A DNA stretch of 64,000 nucleotides from NCBI GenBank assembly GCA_028386065.3, contig JAKUCV010007760.1, positions 1-64,000 on the forward strand. Direction: 5' to 3'. Made by a program: the position numbers and the translations under genes. The notes beneath the pieces were generated by a model. The model was not told the DNA's origin and made no database searches. It saw nothing but the letters and a program-made list of their open reading frames with translations. Of this stretch, positions 47,216-56,947 are shown piece by piece (the stretch's first letter is position 1; each line of letters starts with the position of its first letter). Origin of the DNA: Turnera subulata (lineage: Eukaryota; Streptophyta; Magnoliopsida; Malpighiales; Passifloraceae).

Positions 47216-50200
47216 TTATTCACTCTGTGATGGAGGAAGGAGTAGGCTGAAATTGCGACGAGGACCTTTGCAGCTTTTCAAAAATTCAGAGTTAGAGATG
47301 ATAAGTGAAGTAGACCGAGGAATGTCCATTTTGATCGCTTTGATCCATGAGGTAGCTCTTACAATCACCAGGTCAGTGATGCGCTCCACAGAAATTGCAG
47401 TTCCCTGAAAGGCTCTTAGATTTCTTTCAAGCCATAAAGACCATAATGAAGCAAGACTTATGATAAACCACCAACTGCGACTGCAACTTGCAGGTGACAA
47501 GAAGACCCATTGGGGTAGAAAGTCCACCAAGCTGTGGGGAATGCACCAGGAAACCCCCCACCATGCGCAAATTCGAGACCAAACCTGCCAAGAGAAGGGG
47601 CATGATAATAAAAGGTGGTTTATAGACTCCAGATTGCAGAGACAAAGGCTGCACATAGACTCGGCCAAGGACAGGATACCGCGTTCCCGCAGCAAGTCTT
47701 TTGTTGGAATTCCACGATTGACTGTGAGCCATGCCCAACATTCAACCTTGAACGGAGTGAGCGAGAACCACATGTATGGAGTAGACCTAGAAAAGCCCAA
47801 CTGAGAATATATGAATGCTCTACCAGATTTGACTGTGTAAGAGCCACATTCACTGTGCTTCCATAAGATGCGATCCGACCCGGCAGACAACGCCTGTGCC
47901 CCGTCAACAATGAGTTGCATCTCGTTCATCAGGTTAGACTCCCATTCACGCAACCTTCTTCTCCAACTACTGGCCCACGCTTGTTGAAGTTGCGAGACCT
48001 GTATACCTTCTGAAACTGTACACAACTTGCAAGTAGAAAGCATGAAGAGACGAGGGAAAAGCTCTTTGAGAGACCCCTGACCTGTCCAGTTGTCCAGCCA
48101 AAATAGAGCTTTCGTTCCATCCCCTAATTTAAGGTGTAACCCAGAGGATAGAGGGATAGTGCTTTGTCCATCCGCCGAACCGGACAAACATATATCATGC
48201 CAGCAAGAAGAGCATTTTTGCAAACAAAAGTCTGGTAACAGCTCCGACGATTGCCTTTCGTACTTGCTTCTAATAATCTCCACCCACAATCTCGAGCTAG
48301 GATGAATAAAATTCCAGACCCGTTTAAAAAGAAGGCATTGGTTCATGACATTGACATCAATGATACCCATATAAACGGAAAATTCTCCACTCTGCTGTGA
48401 AGCATACTTGCGATGTCCGCCACCTTTTCCTGCCTCATACCAATACCCACGACGCTGCTTTTGTAGAAATTAATGCAAAGCCCTGATAAGACTTCAAAAA
48501 TTCTCAAGCACCTTTTAAGATTTAGTAATGCTTCAGTTTTAGCGGAAGAGAACAAGATGGTGTCGTCCGCGTATTGGAGGACTGAAACTGGTATGTTATT
48601 AATCCGAACACCTTGGATTTCTTCAGCAGACTCGGCCTTGGATAGAATCAAAGACAACCCCTCAGCGGCTAACACGAACAAAAAAGGAGACAGAGAGTCT
48701 CCTTGTTTGAGACCTCGGCCCACAAAAAATTCAGTGGAAGGGGAACCATTGATTAAGATGGCCAATCTAGAGGAGGATAAACACTCTAATATCCAATCAC
48801 ACCACCTCTTCCTGAATCCCATGCCCTCCATTACTTGCAACAAATAACCCAGTCCACCGAGTCGTATGCCTTCTTGAAGTCTAGTTTCCACACGATTGCC
48901 TCTTCTTTATTATTCCGAAGGCTATGCACGACTTCACTAGCAAGGAGTACGCTATCCATAATGCACCTTCCTTTTATAAAACCTGTTTGCTGAGGGCCGA
49001 CTAGGGAAGGCAGAACTTTCTTCAGACGTGAGGCCAAGGCTTTGGATATAATTTTATACAACCCTGACACCAAGGTAATGGGCCTATATTCTTCAAAGGA
49101 AACTGCTTCACATTTCTTAGGGAGCAAAGTTATGAAGGCTGAGTTAACTCCTCTGGGCAGTTTAGTAGTTTCGTAAAAACTGACTACCATATCATAAATA
49201 TCCTCTTTAACCAACTCCCAACATTTCTTATAGAAGGAGAAGTTGAACCCATCTGGACCGGGTGCTTTGGAGCTATCACATTCCCACACCGCTTGCTTGA
49301 TCTCGTCCAAAGAAAAGGGACGTTCCAAATCACTTACCTCATCAACACTCAATTTGCGAAACTCCAATGCCCCTATTTTAGGGCGATTTGAGACCTGTTG
49401 GGAGTAGAAACTGGAGAAATAATTTTTGGCTGCATCCTTGATCTCATCAGGCTCGCTAATAGTATGGCCGTTTACCTCTATACTGCTCATAGATTTCTTT
49501 CTGCCTCTATTTGCTGCTGAGAGATGAAAAAATCGGGTATTCTTATCCCCTAGTTTGCACCACTTGATCTGAGATTTTTGTCTCCATATGGACTCAAGTC
49601 GTTTAGACTGAGTAGATAACTCCACTTTTAGATCATGAACCCTGCTTATTTCAACTTCGGATAATTCACGTTCGTCTGCTAATTTGTCAATTCTGTCAAT
49701 CTCATTCTGGATGGACTCAATGTTAGCATTGACGTTGCCGAAAGTGTTTCTATTCCATTGCGATAGCATTTTCCTTAGTAAACTTAACTTCTTCAACAAA
49801 TTAAACTTCCCAGGAAACTGATTGTTTGCCTCATGCCACATCTTCGCAATGACCTCATCAAAGCCCTTGTACTCCCACCAAGCGTTGATGAAGCGAAAAG
49901 GTCTGAAACCTACGTCTTTACTGCCGTTGGACAAGATCAAAGGCACGTGATCAGATCCTCTCTTGCTGCCAGTCTGCAAGGATAAACACGGAAACCATAG
50001 CGGTCATTCTCCTTCCACAAAAGCTCTATCAATATGGCTAGCAGCTCTTAGATTACCCCAAGTAAATCTCCTATCTGATGGGGTGATTTCCATAAGGCAT
50101 AAGTTCTCTATAAAACTGAAAAAAGCGTCAGCCCCTCGTTGATAAATTCTGCCACTCTTCCTGTCATCAGGCTGCAAAGTCTCGTTGAAGTCACCGAGGA

Positions 50201-50615
50201 CCAGCCAAGGAGCCTTGAAACTTTGCTTCAGGTCCATCAGCTCCCTAAACATTCGCATTCTCGCCTCCGCACAAGAGCTGCCATAGACTCCGCATATAGT
50301 TGCTTGACGATTCCCATGAACGAAAGAACCCTCAAGAATAATCCACTGATCAGTCATCGAGGATGTAGACACATTGAAATAATCCTCGTCCCATACTAAG
50401 AGAAGGCCTCCTGCCAAGCCCCGTGCATCTACGGAACGAAAGCCGATATTTCCAGCTCCCCACAATTTGTGGCAAAAATGGAGGTTGATACCTGCGCTTT
50501 TGGTTTCGGACAAGAAAAGAAATTTAGCTTTCTGACGAATGACTAAGTCCCGGACTTGATTCTGTTTTGAGGAGGAACAGCAACCTCTTACGTTCCAAGC
50601 TACACAACTAAACAT
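47216..50615 (-). pseudogene. LINE ORF2: endonuclease / reverse transcriptase, disabled
   Basis: ORF2 starts at an ATG 44 bp after the ORF1 stop. The endonuclease part (50615-50004) shows WNVRG, LSETKS, VLGDFNE and SHIDRAF motifs of the AP-endonuclease family, which nicks target DNA. An in-frame TGA at 50004-50006 then stops it. The same frame continues through the last endonuclease motif (GSDHVPL) into the reverse transcriptase (KLDFKKAYDSVDW). A frameshift near 48845-48850 moves to the frame that carries GLKQGDSLSP and the catalytic YADDT. Near 48345-48370 a second frame change coincides with loss of roughly 100 codons, the thumb region between the FPFI.G strand and the 'DVNVMNQCLLFKRVW' block. 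The C-terminal zf-RVT segment (CSLC...HLLLSC) is intact. It cannot make a working enzyme. Confidence 0.93.
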
Positions 50616-50659
50616 AAAAGATCAATAAACACACTGATGAGAGCACAAGTCCAACGTTC

Positions 50660-52921
50660 TTAAGCTGACATTCGGGACTGCTCCCATTCGGCAGCCTCTT
50701 TCTCCACTAGAGCCTCGATCAGAGAATCAGTCTCCGATTCCACGTTTGTTGTATCCCAGCCGATCACCTCACCCAGGCGATTAGTCTCAGCAACTTCCAT
50801 AGAAGAAATAGATACCGGGATGGCCGCACTAGATTCACAATCAGGCAGGATTCTTTCATTCACCACTCTGAAGTCCGAGTCCGACACCACCTGCAAGCTC
50901 TCCGGTTCAGAGATAACGCTGCCTTTGGTCGATATGAACTTCACCTTAGTTTTCTTTTTTGCTTCAATATTCTGAAGAATCACCGCGACTTGCTTTTCCA
51001 CCGCTCTTTGAAAAATCTGTTCATTAATTTCAATAGGAGAAACAGGCCAAGAGGTAGACCATGAGGATATAGAGGCAGCGGGATGAGGTACGTTTAGGGA
51101 GAAAGAGTTCTCGACTCTGAAAGGCGTGAAGGAGGATGGGCTGTGAATCAAAGGGCTACAGAAGGAAGGTGTATTTGGGTAAGGCACGATGGGTCTATTA
51201 GCTGGGCTTGTATAATTGGGCTCAAGAGACACCAGTGTAGACATGGGTTGATGTGGTGGGTACGATGAGAGTTGAGATTGTTTATGAGTTGGGGATGGGT
51301 GGGACATGTTATCTGATGCAATGCTTAATCTAAGATGGGATCCACTTGCCCGTGCAGAAGGCACGAAGTCAGAGCGAGGGGCCTCCTCGGACCACTCAGA
51401 GGGTATCGACTTTGATACCTTTGAGGATGAAAGTAATACTTGTCTGCTTGGTTCAGGGGAATTATTCACATGTGCTATCAAAGGACGTAAATTAAAAGGA
51501 TCTTCGGAAAGCGAACCTACCACAGCAGCTGATTGGCTAGGGGTTGGTGTTTGGGTGGGTGTTTGTTTAGATTGAGGGTCACGCGTGTCTGCAGCATGAG
51601 CCATGCCCCTGGACGGCAAGGTTACCGACGCGCCCCCGTGATCAGACTCGTCTTCAGGCAGAGATGCTCTCACGTCCCAGTCAAGAGGATCATATTGGGA
51701 CTCCATAAGACTAATCTCGACTGGTTTCCCCCCGATGCAAACGTTGATAGCACAATTGATGGCCTTCATGGATGGTGTAAGGATCAGAATTTCTGCAACG
51801 TCGAGTCTGACCCTTTCTTTGGTCGCGAGGCTCCAGTCTACTAACTCTCCAAACTTAGATGATATAAACTGAAAGAAATCCCAATTCCAGACGTGTGGTG
51901 GTACTCCACGGAAGAGTACCCAGCATAATCTGTTTGAAGCCCTGTCACCTTCTGACCATGGCCTGAAAGTACGAAACAAATGGGCTACTTCTTTTTGTTT
52001 GAGCTCGACAAACTCCCGCATCTCCTGAGGTGACTGAAACTTGAGTAAGAAAGAGACTCCACCCATAGGGACCAGTTCAAAAAGGCTATTCTCTGCCTTT
52101 GAAAACTCCTTCCTAATCACAGTCAAATGCTTTGGGGCCCAAAGAACTCCGTATACGCAATTATGAAGCCATAATAGAGATTCATCCTTCGGAATATAAG
52201 CATGAATGGGATAGGCTGGAATTGACGCGTCAACATGGTGATCAGACCGTTGTTGGTTTCTATTAACCGTCTGAGCATAAGATTGATCTCCTTTTTTGAA
52301 CGCGGCATAGAATGGCTTATTTGCTTCAACTCTCCTGCGAGAATTAGTAGCCTGGCCGACCTCCTTCCTTCCTTTGGCAATGGAGGCAACGAGAGTTGCA
52401 CCATCCACTTGAATACCATTAATTCTCTGAACTAGCCCCGGAACATCGGTGTTGCTTTTGAACCTAATGAAAGCGAACCTGCGGCCGGAACGGTTCATTT
52501 TCTGAGGGATGAAAACATCCATGACCTCGCCAAACCTGGCCATAACCAGATGCACGTCGGTGGGTAGCCAACGGATGGGGAGATTCTCTACGTAAACGCT
52601 AACCACCTGATTGTTTTCAATGGCATTTTGGACAGTTTTGCGACCCCATTTAGAAAAATAAGTCGGTTTATTCTCGGGGGAAGGTGCAGGTTTATGTGGC
52701 TGTGAAACCACGCTGTTGAAAGGTGCTGGGTTAGTGTTTGTGTGCGAGGTGAGTGGGTGCTGTGTTTGAGTAGGTTTGTAATGTTGGGGCTGGGTATGGA
52801 TGTTTAGATTCTGGCGATAATGTGTGAAGTTTGAGTTTCTGGTGAGAAAACCGGGGGACATGGGTTGCAGGACCGGGCCAAAAGGGCGAGGTTGGGGTTG
52901 GGGTGCAGTAGAGACCTGCAT
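50660..52921 (-). CDS. LINE ORF1 protein with RNA-recognition motif (753 aa)
   Basis: The frame is open for 753 codons from the first ATG inside the element (52919-52921). The longer open frame beginning at 52972 starts in the flanking target sequence and is not real. An N-terminal Pro/Gln/His-rich region is followed by an RRM at about residues 108-183, with RNP2 VYVENL (109-114) and RNP1 RRFAFIRF (147-154). A second conserved block around 'CWVLFRGVPPHVWNW' follows, then a long Ser/Pro-rich, probably disordered region. ORF1 proteins bind the LINE RNA and form the ribonucleoprotein particle. The intact frame contrasts with the wrecked ORF2 beside it. Confidence 0.9.
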   Translation of the reverse strand: MQVSTAPQPQPRPFGPVLQPMSPGFLTRNSNFTHYRQNLNIHTQPQHYKPTQTQHPLTSHTNTNPAPFNSVVSQPHKPAPSPENKPTYFSKWGRKTVQNAIENNQVVSVYVENLPIRWLPTDVHLVMARFGEVMDVFIPQKMNRSGRRFAFIRFKSNTDVPGLVQRINGIQVDGATLVASIAKGRKEVGQATNSRRRVEANKPFYAAFKKGDQSYAQTVNRNQQRSDHHVDASIPAYPIHAYIPKDESLLWLHNCVYGVLWAPKHLTVIRKEFSKAENSLFELVPMGGVSFLLKFQSPQEMREFVELKQKEVAHLFRTFRPWSEGDRASNRLCWVLFRGVPPHVWNWDFFQFISSKFGELVDWSLATKERVRLDVAEILILTPSMKAINCAINVCIGGKPVEISLMESQYDPLDWDVRASLPEDESDHGGASVTLPSRGMAHAADTRDPQSKQTPTQTPTPSQSAAVVGSLSEDPFNLRPLIAHVNNSPEPSRQVLLSSSKVSKSIPSEWSEEAPRSDFVPSARASGSHLRLSIASDNMSHPSPTHKQSQLSSYPPHQPMSTLVSLEPNYTSPANRPIVPYPNTPSFCSPLIHSPSSFTPFRVENSFSLNVPHPAASISSWSTSWPVSPIEINEQIFQRAVEKQVAVILQNIEAKKKTKVKFISTKGSVISEPESLQVVSDSDFRVVNERILPDCESSAAIPVSISSMEVAETNRLGEVIGWDTTNVESETDSLIEALVEKEAAEWEQSRMSA

Positions 52922-52966
52922 CTTAGGCTCAGATAGCCGGAGTCTACTTATATCATGTATAGTGTT

Positions 52967-53528
52967 ATGCAAAGATTTTGTATTAAAATTTAAAACTACT
53001 AATTATTTGACATAAGTAATAGTTCTTTTTTTAATTAACATTAAAAAGTATTAATAATGCTATAATGATCATTAATGATACCGTTTACCATACACAATAA
53101 TTTTAATGTATCCAGCCCACATAGAAGACTATATTGGACTACATCATTTATGTAGAGGCTTGACTAACTAATCCAGTTTTATGTATAGGTAAGGTAGCTA
53201 AGACATGATAATTTCACTGTTCTTTTGTACAAAAATCCTAATGTGTATACATTTTGCTTTCTAAACATAGTCAAATCATCTAGTAATGGACCTTGTGGCT
53301 GCGGTTGAGCAGTCACAAAGCAATCATATTCTCCTTTTTTTTTTTTTTATCATAATCGTATTCTCATTTGATAATTCACATTTGGTAAAAACACTTTAAT
53401 CTAATGATATCTTATAGCCATGGGGGACGGAGGGAGGGAGCCCCCCATCTAACAACAAATGTCTCCCTAGTCCCTCGTGTGTGCAAAACTTAATCTAATG
53501 ATGTAAGTACGTGTGTTTGTATGATTTT
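52967..53528. other. Spacer between the LINE and the PCS1-like gene
   Basis: AT-rich, with one poly-T micro-insertion at 53334-53353. The right end should include the 3' UTR of the aspartic protease gene. No other gene is supported. Confidence 0.5.
53334..53353 (-). mobile_element. Micro-insertion on the minus strand: 20 bp, 12-bp TSD with one mismatch
   Basis: Read on the minus strand the insert is 'atgat' followed by an A14 tail. The flanks AATCATATTCTC (53322-53333) and AATCGTATTCTC (53354-53365) differ at one base. Confidence 0.5.
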
Positions 53529-54848
53529 TTACACGTGCAAGCCCAGCCGTTGACTTGCGAGATCACATCTTACCTCAGCAAAACCAATCCTAGATTTCGC
53601 AAGATCAAACTCCACCCACACATTTTGCTGGTGATGGTGACCAATCACATACGAGGCTATGCCCAGCAAGTCAGAGTTCCCAAAAGTGAAGCACCACACC
53701 GAATCCTTCCCCCTCACCTCACCCGGGACCCGAACCAACAACCTCTCCCCCGATACCCTCATCTCGGCTCCCTGAAACATCAGCCTCACCACCGGTAAGT
53801 TATCGGGCAAACCCTTGTGGGTTGATGATGACTCCTCCACCAAGTAACACAAATCCATTGCCCCTTGGAAAACAAACTCGGGTTCGTTTAGCACTCTTAA
53901 TACTCCTTTTGTTTGTGCCATGTACTCGTTCTTCAGGGCGGTGTAAACCGGGCCAAGCAAGAACGTGAACTGGGTGCCCGAGTCAACCATTGTTTGGCCC
54001 GCCCCGGTGTGGTCCGGTACAAGAATCGATTTGGGTAGGGAAAGAGCCCTGTCGTTCACCTTAATGCCTTCCAGTTGAACCGTGTAAGCGGCCCTGTCGA
54101 AGGAGGGCAATGGGGTTGATATTTGGACCAGAGGGGTGTAGTTGAGGGGTGCAAGCCAGGGGATATTGGAGTCGCCGAGGAGCAGGATACCGGAGGAGTC
54201 AAGAGCCGATATGCAGTAAGAGAATTTGGGTAGCTCCATTTGGTTGACGAACGACAAGGCGCCCCGGTTCAACCCCATTATCCCGGTGGTCTTGGTGTCT
54301 TCTTCGTTTGTGGAGGTGAAACCCGAGTCCATGCATCCGAAGACGGTCTGCGGCCGGGTCACGGAGCCCACCACCCGGAAAGTGTCGGAGGCCAGGTTGC
54401 CTTCGATGGAGCTGGCGTCCGCGTAGGAGAGTAGGACGTGGCAGAGCTTGGCCGGGTCGCAGCTGACCGGTATAGGGAGTTCTCGGGTTTTGGTCCTGCA
54501 GGTATCGGAATCGCATGGGATTTTGGTGTAGGTCGTGGAGGCCAGAGGGTTGAAGAAGGTTTTGAGGTTTGGCATCTTCTTGCAATGAAGCCAAGCGAGT
54601 TCGCTGCCTGTGTCAAGGACCATGGTAATATTCTGTGGGGGAGAGCCCACCGTGAGAGACACAGTGAGGGTGACATTGTGGTGAAACAAGAGCTTGTTTG
54701 TTCCAGTGCTAAATTTGGCTGGGGTTGGGTGTTTCTGGGTTTTGAGACTTAGGGCTATGGGTTCTGCTGGTTCTGAAGAACAGGTCTGGGATTGGAAGAA
54801 AATGAAGAAAACAAAGATTTGAAGGAGGAAACAACGAGGACATGCCAT
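53529..54848 (-). CDS. PCS1: Pepsin-like aspartic protease, PCS1-type
   Basis: An intronless gene for a 439-residue A1-family protease. A hydrophobic signal peptide (about residues 1-24) sends it into the secretory pathway. The two catalytic motifs are VLDTGSELAWLHC (Asp79) and MVDSGTQFTFL (Asp289). Plant-specific nepenthesin-type features include the Cys-rich segment after the first motif (C89, C112, C117, C130, C136) and the flap region around SYADASS. The C-terminal half, with YVIGHHHQQNVWVEFDL, is typical of the Arabidopsis PCS1 subgroup, which lacks the usual plant-specific insert. PCS1 (PROMOTION OF CELL SURVIVAL 1) is known to prevent cell death in gametophytes and embryos. A TATA box lies 115 bp upstream. 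The subgroup has several members, so it may be a paralogue rather than PCS1 itself. Confidence 0.88.
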   Translation of the reverse strand: MACPRCFLLQIFVFFIFFQSQTCSSEPAEPIALSLKTQKHPTPAKFSTGTNKLLFHHNVTLTVSLTVGSPPQNITMVLDTGSELAWLHCKKMPNLKTFFNPLASTTYTKIPCDSDTCRTKTRELPIPVSCDPAKLCHVLLSYADASSIEGNLASDTFRVVGSVTRPQTVFGCMDSGFTSTNEEDTKTTGIMGLNRGALSFVNQMELPKFSYCISALDSSGILLLGDSNIPWLAPLNYTPLVQISTPLPSFDRAAYTVQLEGIKVNDRALSLPKSILVPDHTGAGQTMVDSGTQFTFLLGPVYTALKNEYMAQTKGVLRVLNEPEFVFQGAMDLCYLVEESSSTHKGLPDNLPVVRLMFQGAEMRVSGERLLVRVPGEVRGKDSVWCFTFGNSDLLGIASYVIGHHHQQNVWVEFDLAKSRIGFAEVRCDLASQRLGLHV

Positions 54849-54962
54849 AATAATAATGACGATGAAGCTAGCTAGCCAGCTAGCTTTTGGCGTATTGTGT
54901 TGTGTGAGTGGTGAAGTTGGTCTTCTTCAGCTAGTGGTGTGTGGTTATTTGTTAGTTCACTA

Positions 54963-54970
54963 AATATATA
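54963..54970 (-). promoter_or_regulatory. TATA box of the PCS1-like gene
   Basis: On the minus strand a TATATATT motif lies about 115 bp before the start codon. It predicts a start of transcription near 54935 and a 5' UTR of about 85 nt. Confidence 0.55.
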
Positions 54971-54979
54971 CCCAAGTGA

Positions 54980-56310
54980 AACGAAAAGGAAAGAAAGGAG
55001 GATCAGAACAAATTGGTACGTCTTTTGCGTGGGGTTTGTGACTCTGCTTGCATCTGGGGGAAGATGTTGGTCTGAGTTTTAGATTCGCTTAGTAGGTGTC
55101 AGGTGAGTTTCCTTACCTATTTTTTAGCTTTGATTTGTGATATACAATGCTTTTATTTATGCAACAAAAGATAAATATAACAAAAATAGCCAATTCATCT
55201 AGTAAAACTATATAAAAGATGATTAATCTTGCTGTGGAGGGGGAGAGGATATCTGTTGTGTTGTGCCTTGTTTGCTAGGCTGTGGGGACACGTCGGTACT
55301 TAAAAGGTTGATAAGTGACAAATATAATTTAAGTGCATGGGATGTCATGGACATTATTTGGTTAGGAGAGTGGTGGTTTTCTACTATTGTTACATGAAAA
55401 TGACAATATAAATCCTGCCCTCATTTTTTTCCAAAGCGTATATTTGTTATTTTCACACTGGAAAGCACAATCAGCACACCCTCATCATGAGATTTACTAG
55501 TTAAATACTGGAAGTTCTAACTTTTCTAACTATGGAGAGTGTTTTCTTTTACTCTTTTAGATGCGAGTGCGAATCAAATTCAAATTCGAGTTGAACATGT
55601 AGTGAGTTTGGTGGAAAACTTGTCGATGCCACATGAATAGAGCTGTTCAATTGACAGTAAACGAAATCGAATAAAATATCAGCGGAGTCCTATATATGAT
55701 TTATTGGTACTATATCTTAATTACTTCTTCCATTCGCATCGCATTCTTAAGTTACTGACAGATCTTTTTGGTGATAAATAACTAGTAGTTGATACGTACA
55801 AATTGCTTATAATTAATTAGACGGACAAATTTTAGATTGTTCTTTAGGTTACGTATACTTTAAAATTAGTCAAATGATAGCTCATTATTCCACTAGAAGA
55901 TGCCAATATTTTTCTAAAAAACGAATATATATCCCTTGTTTATCAATGTCCAAATCACGACAAATATGGTGACAAGTAACTACATTCGAAACCCTTTTAA
56001 TTTCCTAGTGTTAATTGAAAAAATGTGTACACCAAACATAATTCATAGTGTTTCGTGTCAATGGCGACATGTACTATACGGTGGTTCCACGTTGTGCTTG
56101 GTGAACGAGGAACTGGGAACCGGAATTTACCTCATGGACAAGAAACGACATCATGGCACTATTATATAGTCAACTGGGTGAAATTTTCTTCATAGGAACG
56201 CGTAATTATGTAAGTGCATCTGTGATGTGTTTTAGGAAAATATATTTCGACATTAGGAGATTTTTAGCAACAATTTAATGACATGGCATGCATGCTTTAA
56301 TCGAGTGTAG
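54980..56310. other. Intergenic region upstream of the PCS1-like gene
   Basis: PCS1-like promoter DNA grading into AT-rich sequence. The ORF at 55936-56169 has no recognisable similarity and no supporting signals. Nothing else is seen. Confidence 0.45.
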
Positions 56311-56320
56311 TTATATAGTT

Positions 56321-56937
56321 GATTTTTTTTTTTTGATAAAAAGAAGCCATCTTCATTAATTTGAACAGATCCATAGATCTGAGTTATACATATCAAGATC
56401 TAGAAAGTAAAAGTATAAGAAAAACTTACAACAAGAATCTCTCCTAATCTATTACACAAAGTCAATAAACAACAAATTTTTATCCTTAAAAAAAGGATTA
56501 ATAATAGCACAACTCTTCCAAATGGAGCATCATTGCAGATCTAGCCCGTGCTGTAGAGACCACACTTCAAAGTGGAAAGTTTGTTGTTCTTGAGCTTCCA
56601 TAAGAGATAGGAGAAAATCTTCTTGAAAAGATATTTCAACATGGCTTTTGACTTCCTTTGGCTTCTCCACAAAAAAAACATGAACTTCACCAGGATATGT
56701 GAGAACAACCTCCATTGAAGGAGAAAGAAACCCACAAAAAGAGAAAAGAAACCCACAAAAGGGGTAAAAAATCCACCACAGTGGATAATCTAAAAAGAAA
56801 ACAAAGAAAAAAAACTAGAAATAAAAGGAAAGGAGGCTGTCCGAAGACAGCCTCTTTAGGGTTTCTTCTATTAAGTTTTAGAGAGGAAAGAGAGAAAAGT
56901 GAGGGAAGAGAGATTTTGGAAGAGAGAGGGCCAGCCA
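56321..56937 (-). mobile_element. Retroposon (617 bp) with poly(A) tail and hairpin
   Basis: A minus-strand insertion flanked by TTATATAGTT (56311-56320 and 56938-56947; the match extends to 12 of 13 bases). The A13-14 tail is seen as a T-run at 56322-56334, after 'ctttttatc'. Its 5' part is CT-rich like an mRNA leader. A 9-bp stem with a CGAA loop (56833-56854) lies about 90 bp from the 5' end. Short ORFs at 56687-56938 and 56530-56715 have no known similarity. It resembles the retroposon at 22942-27244 in size and layout but not in sequence. Confidence 0.65.
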
Positions 56938-56947
56938 TTATATAGTT

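Larger units (their letters stand above)
47089..52949 (-). mobile_element. Near full-length L1-type LINE with perfect 17-bp TSD
   Basis: The element spans 5.86 kb on the minus strand. The perfect direct repeat ATATCATGTATAGTGTT flanks it at 47072-47088 and 52950-52966. A short A tail (T-run at 47089-47096) marks the 3' end, preceded by 'ttatcatc'. ORF1 (50660-52921) is open and carries an RNA-recognition motif. ORF2 (47216-50615) has an endonuclease, a reverse transcriptase and a C-terminal zinc finger, but is broken. An RRM in ORF1 in place of zinc knuckles is known from the BNR-type L1 subclade first described in beet. It sits between SDIR1 and the PCS1-like gene, about 560 bp past the end of the latter. 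Confidence 0.95.

Noticed and set aside
52922..52972. Upstream extension of LINE ORF1
   Set aside because: Part of it lies in the flanking target duplication and beyond, so it cannot belong to the element.
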